DNA from: Myxococcota bacterium
GTDB taxonomy: Bacteria; Myxococcota_A; Polyangia; JAAYKL01
DNA length: 39,928 nucleotides
Direction: 5' to 3'
Assembly (NCBI GenBank): GCA_030065855.1
Contig: JASJCT010000061.1
Span: 1 to 39,928 of the forward strand
Part shown: positions 1 through 7,675 of the stretch, piece by piece
Layout of the letters: the number at the start of each line of letters is the position of its first letter
How positions within the stretch are numbered: the first letter of the stretch is position 1
The notes under the pieces: model-generated
The model's input: only the letters and a program-made list of their open reading frames with translations
What the model was told of the DNA's origin: nothing
Database searches by the model: none
Program-made: the position numbers and the translations under genes

Positions 1-203
1 CCGCCATCCAATTTGGCATATTAGGATAGCCGGTTCGGTTACGATAATCCCTATTCTTCCAATAGCTCTCAGCGATGCTATTTAATCTTGTATGAAATAT
101 ATAACTGTAAAGCAAAATATATGGAATTTGATCGGTCCCCGCCCACGGCGGCAAGATGAAGTTGAAAACAGGTGTCTCGGGACGAGCACTAGCTAGCACG
201 GTA

Positions 204-221
204 TATAATTGTTGCAACAAT
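204..221. promoter_or_regulatory. Palindrome overlapping a TATAAT box upstream of the radical SAM gene
   Basis: TATAAT at 204-209 overlaps a perfect 14-bp palindrome, ATTGTTGCAACAAT, at 208-221. It lies about 60 bases upstream of the GTG start of the radical SAM gene. I see no good -35 box at the usual distance. A repressor or activator site on a promoter is an inference; the palindrome itself is read directly. The rest of 1-281 shows no convincing gene. Confidence 0.3.
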
Positions 222-281
222 GTCATAACTAGCAGATAATAATTGATAGACGAAGAGAAATAGTCTGTTGGTGGAAAGCAC

Positions 282-1622
282 GTGAAGATAAGAATATCTA
301 AGACTGATACACTGCCCGATGACCTGGTTCTTCTTCAATTGTCGCAAGGGGCATTATTGGTATCTAATAAGTGGGCTGTGTTTTGTCGCATACCCGAGGA
401 GGCGAAAGAGGATGTCAGGCGTGTTATTAAAAATGAAATGTCCGTCCAGAGCCTTTCTGAAAATATTGTCGATCAATTGAGGCAGCACGGTTTTTTCGAA
501 TCTCCCCGTGTGCGAAAAGTGAATATACCATCTATTCGATTCCAGATTACAAATGAATGCAATCTTAAATGTGAATATTGCTGTACGAACTCTGGAACTG
601 CCAGACCCAATGAACTAACCGAGGATGAGTGGAAAAATGCCGTAGATCAGGCGTTGGCTTTTATAGATGGTCCCTTGAAGTTTAGTCTACTCGGTGGAGA
701 GCCACTACGCGCGCCCTATCTTGCGAAGCTTGCATCGTACATTCAGTCGAATCAACAGCCAGTCATTCTATTTACCAATGGAAGCTTACTTAATAATCCC
801 CAATGTTCTGAGGAAATAGCAGACCTTATACACGGCGGCATGGAGGTTCGGGTTAGTATCGCAGGGCCAAATAGAGAGACATGTGATCGACTTTCCGGAA
901 CAGCGCGCTTTGACGATGCCATCGCTGGGATCAATCGGCTTAATGAATTCGGAGCTCATGTGCATGTGAGTTTGATGCTATTTCCAGAATCTGTTGCCGA
1001 TACAGTTCGACATCTGCCGACACTGCGAAAAGAATTACCTTCAAAGACGTCCCTTTCTTTTGGCATCGCATATTGTGGGGGACGTGAACATGGTCAGCAC
1101 ATGTTTCCATCCCGCGCGCATTTGGAAAAGGCCCTCGACAGCATCGCCCTTGAAGCGGGCCAGCGTATTCCCTATCCACTACCTTCGCCTGTAACGCCGA
1201 GAAAAGAAGCATGTCACTGCGCTTATGGAGATGACATGCATATACGTAGCGATGGATTATTGTTTAGCTGTTTTAAAATGGAAGAACCGCTCGGTTCTTT
1301 CAGAGACGAACCCCTTGCGCGTGTATGGCGCCGTTCCCGGCAGAAATGCCGTCCGGCTACTGAGTTGCCATTCTGTTCGGATTGCCCTTTGGCGACTTTG
1401 TGCGGCGGTGGGTGTCGTTCTGAGAATATCTTGTACACGGGCAAGGCCGAGCGTCCCCTTTGCGGCCCATGGCGTGTTCAGATTCTAAGTGAATTACTTG
1501 CAGAGGATCGCATTGGCGTACTCCAATGGCCCACCCTACACTTGATAAATGAAGCGCGTGAAAGGGGGTTTGAGGTTCCCAGGTGCGCACTGCCGAAATT
1601 TCGTTCCCTCAATATTGAATGA
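282..1622 (+). CDS. Radical SAM/SPASM domain protein (putative peptide/protein-modifying enzyme)
   Basis: A 446-residue protein starting at GTG. The radical SAM cluster motif is Cys93-x3-Cys97-x2-Cys100 (CNLKCEYC), followed by a GGEP motif typical of S-adenosylmethionine binding. The C-terminal part has the SPASM-type cysteine pattern (Cys311, 313, 330, 365, 368, 374, 378, 394, including CSDCPLATLCGGGC), which binds auxiliary iron-sulfur clusters. In this family such enzymes usually modify ribosomally made peptides or proteins, or act as sulfatase maturases. The first 75 or so residues are not part of the radical SAM core and could bind a substrate. The next gene starts 21 bases downstream and is the obvious candidate partner. 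No sulfatase gene lies nearby. The DNA looks more AT-rich than the genes further right. The family call is firm; the substrate is unknown. Confidence 0.88.
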   Translation: MKIRISKTDTLPDDLVLLQLSQGALLVSNKWAVFCRIPEEAKEDVRRVIKNEMSVQSLSENIVDQLRQHGFFESPRVRKVNIPSIRFQITNECNLKCEYCCTNSGTARPNELTEDEWKNAVDQALAFIDGPLKFSLLGGEPLRAPYLAKLASYIQSNQQPVILFTNGSLLNNPQCSEEIADLIHGGMEVRVSIAGPNRETCDRLSGTARFDDAIAGINRLNEFGAHVHVSLMLFPESVADTVRHLPTLRKELPSKTSLSFGIAYCGGREHGQHMFPSRAHLEKALDSIALEAGQRIPYPLPSPVTPRKEACHCAYGDDMHIRSDGLLFSCFKMEEPLGSFRDEPLARVWRRSRQKCRPATELPFCSDCPLATLCGGGCRSENILYTGKAERPLCGPWRVQILSELLAEDRIGVLQWPTLHLINEARERGFEVPRCALPKFRSLNIE

Positions 1623-1643
1623 CAACTGAAAGGATTAACACCG

Positions 1644-2249
1644 ATGTCCAAACCAGTCGCTTTGTGTGTGGAGCTTAAAAACAATCCTGAAAAAACACGG
1701 TACTATAAGTGCACTGCAAGGACCGGGCGAGAAAAAGGACTGACGATTCAACTCGACGGAACTATTGGCTGGTGTGAAATCTCCGATGTGGCATGTGAGC
1801 TGTGGGTTTCTGACGACCAACGACTGATGGTATTTCGTCCTTCGGGTGGACCGGATGTCTACGTTTCTCGGGCCAATCGCAAGATCTGTCTTGCCGAAGC
1901 ACAGATGGCGACGTTGCTGCACCTAGACGAGCTCACTATCAATGGCAGATCCTATTGCATCCACGTGCACGGTATCGCAGAGACGATACACCCTCCGCGT
2001 CTAGTAAGAGTCATTCGGGCTGCTAGTTTGGCCGCTTCACTGGCTATTGGTGCGTCCTCAGTCCAATGTAATGATAGTTCCCCCTCTGATACTGATGCGG
2101 GAGCGGAAACCTCTGTGACTGACCAGGATACAGCTTCCGAAGATGACACATCCGGTACTGACACCGAGGTCATCATTCTCGATACCGATATTGATGCAGG
2201 ATTCGATGGCGGCCCCATAGAAACGGATGATGAACCACCGATAAAATAG
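1644..2249 (+). CDS. Unknown protein with beta-rich N-terminus, one membrane segment and acidic Asp/Thr-rich tail
   Basis: A 201-residue protein I do not recognise. Residues 1-115 look beta-rich and end with a 'LDELTINGRSYCIHVHG' stretch that faintly recalls forkhead-associated-like folds. Residues 121-141 form a short Ala/Leu-rich hydrophobic segment ending at Cys142, which could be a membrane anchor; a true lipobox is not evident. Residues 143-201 are a low-complexity tail dominated by Asp, Thr, Ser and Glu. AAAGGA lies about 9 bases before the ATG. It follows the radical SAM gene by 21 bases on the same strand, so the two are probably co-transcribed, and it may be the enzyme's substrate. 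That link comes from position only. It ends 14 bases from the convergent symporter gene. Confidence 0.6.
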   Translation: MSKPVALCVELKNNPEKTRYYKCTARTGREKGLTIQLDGTIGWCEISDVACELWVSDDQRLMVFRPSGGPDVYVSRANRKICLAEAQMATLLHLDELTINGRSYCIHVHGIAETIHPPRLVRVIRAASLAASLAIGASSVQCNDSSPSDTDAGAETSVTDQDTASEDDTSGTDTEVIILDTDIDAGFDGGPIETDDEPPIK

Positions 2250-2263
2250 TGCTTGCTCCCAGT

Positions 2264-3601
2264 TCACACCCTGCTGGCATCCAAAAGCCAGGTGACTCCC
2301 ACGAACAACACCGCCGCGGGTATGACCACGCGCATCCACCAGTAGAGCAGGTGATGGAAGGGTCGGGCTGTATCGGTGGCGAGTTCCTTGAGCGCGGCTG
2401 ACCGGCCGATGCACCAGGCGGTTGTGATGACCGAGAGGAACGCACCAAGGGTCTGCATGCCAGACCCGAATGTAAGGTCCCAGGGTAAGAAGATCTTCAT
2501 GTTGATCATGGGTGGTATGGCAAGTACCAGGACGATCCCACATACGAGCAGCACGGCCTTGTTGCGAGACATTCGGGTATTGTCGATAAGGCCTCCGGCC
2601 AGAACTTCCAGGGCAGCCACTGCTGATAGAAAAGCCACACTGAACAATCCGGCAAAGAACAGGAAACCGAACAAGCCACCTAGCGGCATCTGATCGAATG
2701 TTCGTGGCAGGGTGTCAAAGATCAGGGATGGGCCACTGCTTGGTTGGCCCCCAAATGCAAACACCGCTGGAAAGATCGCGAGCCCGGCAAGCAGTCCTGC
2801 CGCAGTGTCGCCGATCCCAGTGAGGACAGCCATGCGGGGAATATTTTCCGAACGGTCCATGTAGGAGCCGTAGATGACCATGAACGTTCCGCCGAGGGAC
2901 ATGGAGAAAATCGCCTGGCCGAGCGCCGCGGCCATGGTGCTGCCAGTGAAGTTTTCCAGACGCAAGGTGCCGATATACCACCTGAGACCTTCACCTGCAC
3001 CGTCGAGAGTGATAGCTCTTAGCATTAGGATGAGGAGTATGGCGAGAAATGTCGGCATGATTACTTTGCTCAAGCGTTCGATGCCGTTGGTCAGGCCTTT
3101 GATCAAAACTGCAGCGCACGCCCCTAGCACGAGCGGCGTCGCGATCATCTGCGCCAGGAAGCTGGTTCCATTGAACCCTTTATCCGGTGGCAACACAGCG
3201 GCGGGGTTTAAGTCAGCACCGAGGAGTACACCTGCCTCTCCAACGGCGTGGCATGCAACCCAGCCGAGCACGTTCGCGTAATAGCCTGTTGCGCAGAATA
3301 CGATGGCGACCAAGAACCTTCCGATGTACTTGCCCGCTGGCAGCCCACCTCTCTCAAAGGCACCGAGGGTGCCTCGCCTCGTATGGCGCCCCAGAGACCA
3401 CTCAGCCATTAGCGCGGGGATGCCGAGGAGTAGTATTACGATGAGATAGAGACAGACAAAGGACGCGCCTCCGAACTGCCCCACCATGTATGGAAAGCGC
3501 CAAACATTGCCCAAGCCGACAGCCACGCCGATCGTCGTCATTAGGAATCCGAATCGAGAGGCAAATGTTTCGCGGTTGGGTCGAACGCTGTTTTTTCTCA
3601 T
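2264..3601 (-). CDS. Sodium-dependent neurotransmitter:sodium symporter (NSS/SNF) family transporter
   Basis: A 445-residue inner-membrane protein with about 11 hydrophobic segments. Its first membrane segment carries the NSS hallmark GLGNVWRFPY at about residues 29-38, preceded by RFGFLMTTIGVAV, the unwound segment where Na+ and the substrate bind in LeuT-type transporters. GxP and Trp-rich motifs follow in segment 2 (LGIPALMAEWSLGRHTRRG). Length fits bacterial NSS proteins, which import amino acids or similar solutes with Na+. The substrate cannot be read from the sequence. It stands alone on the minus strand between two plus-strand units, with no visible operon partner and no clear Shine-Dalgarno before the ATG. 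Confidence 0.93.
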   Translation of the reverse strand: MRKNSVRPNRETFASRFGFLMTTIGVAVGLGNVWRFPYMVGQFGGASFVCLYLIVILLLGIPALMAEWSLGRHTRRGTLGAFERGGLPAGKYIGRFLVAIVFCATGYYANVLGWVACHAVGEAGVLLGADLNPAAVLPPDKGFNGTSFLAQMIATPLVLGACAAVLIKGLTNGIERLSKVIMPTFLAILLILMLRAITLDGAGEGLRWYIGTLRLENFTGSTMAAALGQAIFSMSLGGTFMVIYGSYMDRSENIPRMAVLTGIGDTAAGLLAGLAIFPAVFAFGGQPSSGPSLIFDTLPRTFDQMPLGGLFGFLFFAGLFSVAFLSAVAALEVLAGGLIDNTRMSRNKAVLLVCGIVLVLAIPPMINMKIFLPWDLTFGSGMQTLGAFLSVITTAWCIGRSAALKELATDTARPFHHLLYWWMRVVIPAAVLFVGVTWLLDASRV

Positions 3602-3661
3602 GACGCGTGCTTTAATAAAATGTCGGTTTTGCCGAATGCGCAGACACTGTTATGATTGCGT

Positions 3662-3826
3662 CTGATACTATAGCGAAGTAGCCCGCAGAACAACCGGGGT
3701 CGCTGATGTACGAGCGCTGATACTATAGCGAAGTAGCCCGCAGAACAACCGGGGTCGCTGATGTACGAGCGCTGATACTATAGCGAAGTAGCCCGCAGAA
3801 CAACCGGAGTCGCTGATGTACGAGCT
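3662..3826 (+). repeat. Three tandem 55-bp repeats duplicating the leader and start codon of the next gene
   Basis: Copies lie at 3662-3716, 3717-3771 and 3772-3826. The first two are identical. The third differs by one base (G to A at 3808), changing GGGG to GGAG in front of the start codon, and then diverges after CGAGC. Each copy contains ATG TAC GAG; in copies 1 and 2 the frame closes at once (CGC TGA, a four-residue MYER peptide), while in copy 3 it continues into the TIGR04076-type gene. This is read directly from the sequence. Confidence 0.97.
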
Positions 3827-4463
3827 GAAAGTCACTGCAACCAAGGTGATGGGAACATGTACTGCAACACCAGCGGTCGCGCCTCAAGATCACTTTTTTA
3901 TTCGCAATGGGGATATTCGTATCCCCAATGGTGGGTTTATCTGCATCTGGGCATTGCAGGCCATGCTGCCGTTGATTCCATCCAAAGAACGGGAGAGTGG
4001 GGAACCCCGGGACCAGGACTGGATGCGGCGCGTTCATCACGTCCAATGCCCGGATCCGGACGGCCGGGTGATCTACAAGATCGAACGCATGGGCAAGATA
4101 GAAAAGACCGATGAGGTAACCAAGCCTTGCGACGTAGATCTCAATAGGGCACCGCCCCGGACGCCCGAGCCGATGTCATCCATAGACGGCGGGGTCCGCA
4201 GTTTGCGCGTGATCGTCCAAGAAGTGAGGGGCAAGTGCACATCTGGGATGAAGCCCGGTGATTATTTCTGCCTGCAAAGTGGTCGCATATACATACCAGC
4301 CGGCGGGCATTTCTGTTTATACGCCTTGAGCACCACCCTACCGCTGTTGCCGGCAATGCAACGGCCATTGGCAGAGGGGGACTGGATGAAGGCAGCCCAG
4401 CAGGTGATCTGTCCGGATCCAGCAGGCAACGTCATCATGGGGATCGCGCCGATATCTGATTAG
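3816..4463 (+). CDS. TIGR04076 family protein with two tandem domain copies
   Basis: A 215-residue protein made of two related halves, residues 1 to about 93 and about 127 to 213, joined by a Pro-rich linker. Each half follows the TIGR04076 pattern: a beta strand with VxxVxGxC, then a basic or polar strand, an 'IPxGGxxCxxAL..LP' helix, and a closing 'CPDPxGxV' motif (VQCPDPDGRV and VICPDPAGNV). The usual family member is a single domain of about 80-100 residues of unknown function, so this is a tandem duplication within one gene. The start ATG lies in the third copy of the upstream 55-bp repeat, with GGAG six bases before it. A hairpin follows the stop. No neighbour suggests a pathway. Confidence 0.75.
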   Translation: MYELKVTATKVMGTCTATPAVAPQDHFFIRNGDIRIPNGGFICIWALQAMLPLIPSKERESGEPRDQDWMRRVHHVQCPDPDGRVIYKIERMGKIEKTDEVTKPCDVDLNRAPPRTPEPMSSIDGGVRSLRVIVQEVRGKCTSGMKPGDYFCLQSGRIYIPAGGHFCLYALSTTLPLLPAMQRPLAEGDWMKAAQQVICPDPAGNVIMGIAPISD

Positions 4464-4512
4464 CGCTCTCAGGTTAGACGTTCAGTGTTGCGGTTTGTGC
4501 CGCCTTGCATAC

Positions 4513-4537
4513 AAGCCCAGCGCATCGCGCTGGGCTT
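4513..4537 (+). terminator. Probable hairpin terminator after the TIGR04076-type gene
   Basis: A perfect 11-bp stem, AAGCCCAGCGC (4513-4523) with GCGCTGGGCTT (4527-4537), closed by an ATC loop, lies 50 bases after the stop codon at 4463. The T-run after it is weak (GGTTAATTGTTCT), so it may act as a terminator or only protect the mRNA end. Confidence 0.6.
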
Positions 4538-4584
4538 GGTTAATTGTTCTCGATTGGGCAATGAGGAATTTCCCCTGGTAAGTC

Positions 4585-4654
4585 AAGACGCTCTCCTAAT
4601 AGGGTCCCCCGATTCCGGTTCCCCTTTCCGGAATCCTCTATTAGGAGGCGTCTT
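4585..4654. repeat. Long imperfect palindrome in the 4464-4910 intergenic region
   Basis: The arms pair over almost 70 bases: AAGACGC (4585-4591) with GCGTCTT (4648-4654), CTCCTAATAG (4593-4602) with CTATTAGGAG (4638-4647), and GATTCCGG (4611-4618) with CCGGAATC (4628-4635) around a TTCCCCTTT loop. The 447-base gap between the stop at 4463 and the start at 4911 holds this and the hairpin at 4513 and no gene that I can support. Role unknown: a structured leader, a palindromic repeat element or a recombination site are all possible. Confidence 0.75.
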
Positions 4655-4910
4655 TAAGCGTGCCCTCCTCCAACAGGTATACTTTGCCGAGCTTTTTTTA
4701 ATGCGTATCTGAGCACAGTAATTGTCTTACCCCGCGACTTATATGCACAAAGCGCGTATCTGCTTTGCACAGCTATAAACGGCATCGCTACAGAAAAATT
4801 AAGGATAATTTTGCCAATACGATAATTTTGTTCAGCAGTCCCACATGGTGCATCCCTGTTTTGGCGTTTGACCGACCGACAGGGAAGCGCTAAACCCATG
4901 GCACTGAAGC

Positions 4911-6599
4911 ATGACTGAAACACAACAACTCTACGCATCCCATATTGCAGATCTGAGCAATGATCAGATCAAGGCCGTACTCGGATATCTAAACCTGCCC
5001 CCTGTTGGTGGCTTTGCCGACGTGGATGGGCCGCCTGATACGTCGCTGGATACGGCATTTGAGCTTCCCGCGGCCATCCGCAGGTCAGTGAGGGAGCGAC
5101 GGGATCACTTCGATCGATTCAGCTCGCCGGAACAGCTCATCGGTATCGACGGCTTCGGCCCTGTGGCCCTTCGGGCCGTGGTTGATCGACTTTCCAATGT
5201 GGGTCGCTATGGCAATCGGCTGAGACCTGTCTGGGGCGGTCCGGCATCAATGCGGGAATTCTTTGACCTGCTCGAAGGAGCGGAGCGCTATATCCATATT
5301 TCCACCTACATTATTGGCGGGGAGGTGGGATTGCGCATGGCCCAGCTGCTTGCGAAAAAAATGCGCGAGGGGGTTGCCGTGCGGGTGCTTTTTTGTGCAA
5401 GTGGATTTGTCATCTCTGGCTCGCCCTCTGGCACTGGCTTTGTGAGCCGTTTCTCAGAGCTGCGATCGTTTTTGTTCAACGATATGTACGTTCGAAAGCG
5501 CATCCTGCGGGTGCTCAGGGAAGCTGGGGTGCCTGTTATTAATTCATCTCCCATCGGCCGTCATTGGAAGCGCCGTTCACTGCGACGTTTAGGTATCAGA
5601 TCGGCGCGTCAGTACGAACAATTTGCCCGGCAACGGGGCATTCCAGACGAGTGGCTCGACGAGCAAGCCCGAATAGATAGGGAGTGTGGACTTGCCTTTG
5701 CCAATGTGGATCATCGCAAGATGGTCATTGTCGATGGGGAACGGGCGTTTATCGGCAGTCAAAACATAGCAGACAGCTATCTGTACGAAAACGAGCTGTC
5801 TCCAGATCCCACCATCAACGTGCGAAAGTGGCAGTGGCACGATAGCGCAGCCATTCTCGAGGGGGGAGCCGTGGTGGCACTCAATCAGCTGTTTGCACGC
5901 CGGTGGGTCCTGTCAGGCGGGGATATGTTCGATGCTGAAGACGCATTCTATGCACCACCCACGCGCCGGGTAGGCAATGCTGTGGTTACCATCGATCAAT
6001 CCATTCCCGGGCTGGTGCGGTTGCCCATGAAAGAAAACCTGCCCCGCTTGCTGTGGTCTATGGTCGGCGCTGATCAACGCCCGATCCCCCAGGGCATCAA
6101 TCCGATTCGAGAGCGGGTGCGGACCTTGCCTTCCCTGGCCCAGACCGATCTGTACGCGGCGCATTGCTACCCATCAGACGGGCAGCTGCTTGCCCACTGG
6201 ATGGAGGCGGTGCCAAGCGTGCCGGATTTTACCATGGTCGTGCCACTGCATTACGATACCAAGGTGCTCGGCATTGAGTGCGACCGGTTCTATCCCGAGA
6301 TGATCGCTGCTGGCGCTCATCTGTGGGGATATGACCGGGCGATTATGCATACAAAAATCGCGGTAGTGGACGGCTATTACACGTCACTGGGCTCGTATAA
6401 TCTCACACTGCGGTCGGGCAGGGCAGACCTGGAATTGCAGTTCTTTGTGCAGTGCCCTGAATTTGGACACGCAGTGCGAGAGCGGATTAGGGAAGATCTC
6501 AAGGCCTGTAAGCCCGTGCGCCCAACCGCTTTGGCAAAGTACCGATCGATGCACTCCATCCCAGTGTTCGACGCATTGGTCCGGTATTTTTTACTTTAG
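4911..6599 (+). CDS. Phospholipase D-like (HKD) protein with N-terminal helix-hairpin-helix
   Basis: A 562-residue protein with two PLD catalytic motifs, HRKMVIVDG at His268 and HTKIAVVDG at His480, each followed by the GSxN signature (IGSQN, LGSYN). This is the cardiolipin synthase/PLD arrangement, in which the two His residues build one phosphodiester-transfer site. There is no N-terminal membrane segment of the usual bacterial cardiolipin synthase kind. Instead, residues about 60-95 (SPEQLIGIDGFGPVALRAVVDRL) look like a helix-hairpin-helix, a nucleic-acid-binding or protein-binding motif. The substrate could be phospholipid or nucleic acid. Positions 4898-4918 hold a six-codon frame (MALKHD) that overlaps the start and sits behind AGGGAAG, so the start may be translationally coupled. 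It is a single gene, convergent with the NrfD-like gene. Confidence 0.85.
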   Translation: MTETQQLYASHIADLSNDQIKAVLGYLNLPPVGGFADVDGPPDTSLDTAFELPAAIRRSVRERRDHFDRFSSPEQLIGIDGFGPVALRAVVDRLSNVGRYGNRLRPVWGGPASMREFFDLLEGAERYIHISTYIIGGEVGLRMAQLLAKKMREGVAVRVLFCASGFVISGSPSGTGFVSRFSELRSFLFNDMYVRKRILRVLREAGVPVINSSPIGRHWKRRSLRRLGIRSARQYEQFARQRGIPDEWLDEQARIDRECGLAFANVDHRKMVIVDGERAFIGSQNIADSYLYENELSPDPTINVRKWQWHDSAAILEGGAVVALNQLFARRWVLSGGDMFDAEDAFYAPPTRRVGNAVVTIDQSIPGLVRLPMKENLPRLLWSMVGADQRPIPQGINPIRERVRTLPSLAQTDLYAAHCYPSDGQLLAHWMEAVPSVPDFTMVVPLHYDTKVLGIECDRFYPEMIAAGAHLWGYDRAIMHTKIAVVDGYYTSLGSYNLTLRSGRADLELQFFVQCPEFGHAVRERIREDLKACKPVRPTALAKYRSMHSIPVFDALVRYFLL

Positions 6600-6613
6600 A
6601 GAATTTTGATTTA

Positions 6614-6634
6614 GGCGGTAGATAATCTACCGCC
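6614..6634. terminator. Hairpin between convergent genes, possible bidirectional terminator
   Basis: A perfect 9-bp stem, GGCGGTAGA (6614-6622) with TCTACCGCC (6626-6634), and a TAA loop lie between the ends of the PLD-like gene and the NrfD-like gene. The flanking T-runs are short (ATTTTGATTT on one side). Confidence 0.5.
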
Positions 6635-6660
6635 CAATCATGAAGTGAGCCAATGAGGCC

Positions 6661-7614
6661 CTATTGGGGAGGCATCTTGCCAATTGGTGAGTGCTGAAAG
6701 TCGACCTTGGATATGGGGCGGAATTTGAAACCGGCAAAGTCGAGACTGGTCTGCATGCCTGCGGACAAAATGGCGTTCCTTAGCAAGAACCCGCCGATGA
6801 GACCGAGGATTGCAGCCACGACCATGGTGTTGATCATGGCACTGACCTCGTCCATGCCAAAGAAAACCGCCAGACAGAGCACAAAGGGCACGGCGAGCCC
6901 CAGGATGAGATCGCCGAAGATAAAGCTGGCTTTGCCCGTGATCCGCTGGGCAGCTTCTTTGGTGTCGCGCAGCTTGTAGGCCGAGTGCAGGAAGAAGAAA
7001 ATAACCAGGAGCTCGACAACGCTTAGACCCGCGCCAATGGCGGCCAGCTTCTTGAGATGCCCCACTTCGACGATGCTGCTCTCCATGACGACCATGCCGA
7101 GCACAACGGCGAACAATCCGGTGAGCAACCCGGAGATGAGAAACAGCACCGGCAGAATGCCAGTCCGCCACAGGGGAAATCCCTTGGCCGCACTTACGAG
7201 GGCGCCGGTATACAGCATGGTGAAAGCGGCAAAGAACATACCCAGAACCGGCAGGATAATCGGCGCCTCACCTCCCGGAAACGCAAAGGTGTGAATGAGG
7301 GCCAGCGCACCGAAAATGCTCAAAATCCAAACGCCGCGAGAAATCCAAGATGAACCGACCTTGGCCATGGCCAGCGGCGCCCGGAACGGTTTGCCCAGGT
7401 GCGATGTCAAAAACAGCATGCCCACGCCAATGCACAACCAGCTGAGCCAAAGGCCCGCTGTGGTAATCGGTGCCCACGTTGGGCCTAAAAGACTACCTGC
7501 TGCAGCAACCACGTATGCACCGCCGCCAACCCCTCCGAAGAAGAGATAGATCGCAATGAGGCCGCGCCACTCTTCTTGAAATTGTCGCTCTACTCTCGAT
7601 CTGACAATACCCAT
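6661..7614 (-). CDS. NrfD/PsrC-like membrane subunit of the molybdoenzyme complex
   Basis: A 317-residue polytopic protein with about eight to nine hydrophobic segments. The opening EEWRGLIAIYLFFGGVGGGAY, with a Gly-rich first helix, and the later GKPFRAPLAM stretch are typical of NrfD/PsrC quinone-interacting subunits. In these complexes the protein anchors the iron-sulfur and Mo subunits to the inner membrane and exchanges electrons with the quinone pool. The start is supported by GGAGG five bases upstream. It is the third gene of the minus-strand operon, 61 bases after the iron-sulfur subunit, with a strong hairpin in that gap. A DmsC-type assignment is less likely given the sequence. Confidence 0.87.
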   Translation of the reverse strand: MGIVRSRVERQFQEEWRGLIAIYLFFGGVGGGAYVVAAAGSLLGPTWAPITTAGLWLSWLCIGVGMLFLTSHLGKPFRAPLAMAKVGSSWISRGVWILSIFGALALIHTFAFPGGEAPIILPVLGMFFAAFTMLYTGALVSAAKGFPLWRTGILPVLFLISGLLTGLFAVVLGMVVMESSIVEVGHLKKLAAIGAGLSVVELLVIFFFLHSAYKLRDTKEAAQRITGKASFIFGDLILGLAVPFVLCLAVFFGMDEVSAMINTMVVAAILGLIGGFLLRNAILSAGMQTSLDFAGFKFRPISKVDFQHSPIGKMPPQ

Positions 7615-7625
7615 GTTACCTCCAA

Positions 7626-7652
7626 ATGCCCCCGTCGTTGATGCGGGGGCAT
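7626..7652 (-). promoter_or_regulatory. Intercistronic hairpin between ferredoxin and NrfD genes
   Basis: ATGCCCCCG (7626-7634) pairs perfectly with CGGGGGCAT (7644-7652), a 9-bp GC-rich stem with a nine-base loop. Inside an operon such a stem could tune the amount of the downstream membrane subunit by mRNA processing or partial termination; that role is inferred. Confidence 0.5.
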
Positions 7653-7675
7653 CAGTTGAGTTCCTGATCTCTTGC

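Noticed and set aside
3662..3826. CRISPR array
   Set aside because: The three 55-bp units are directly adjacent with no unique spacers, so this is a plain tandem repeat.
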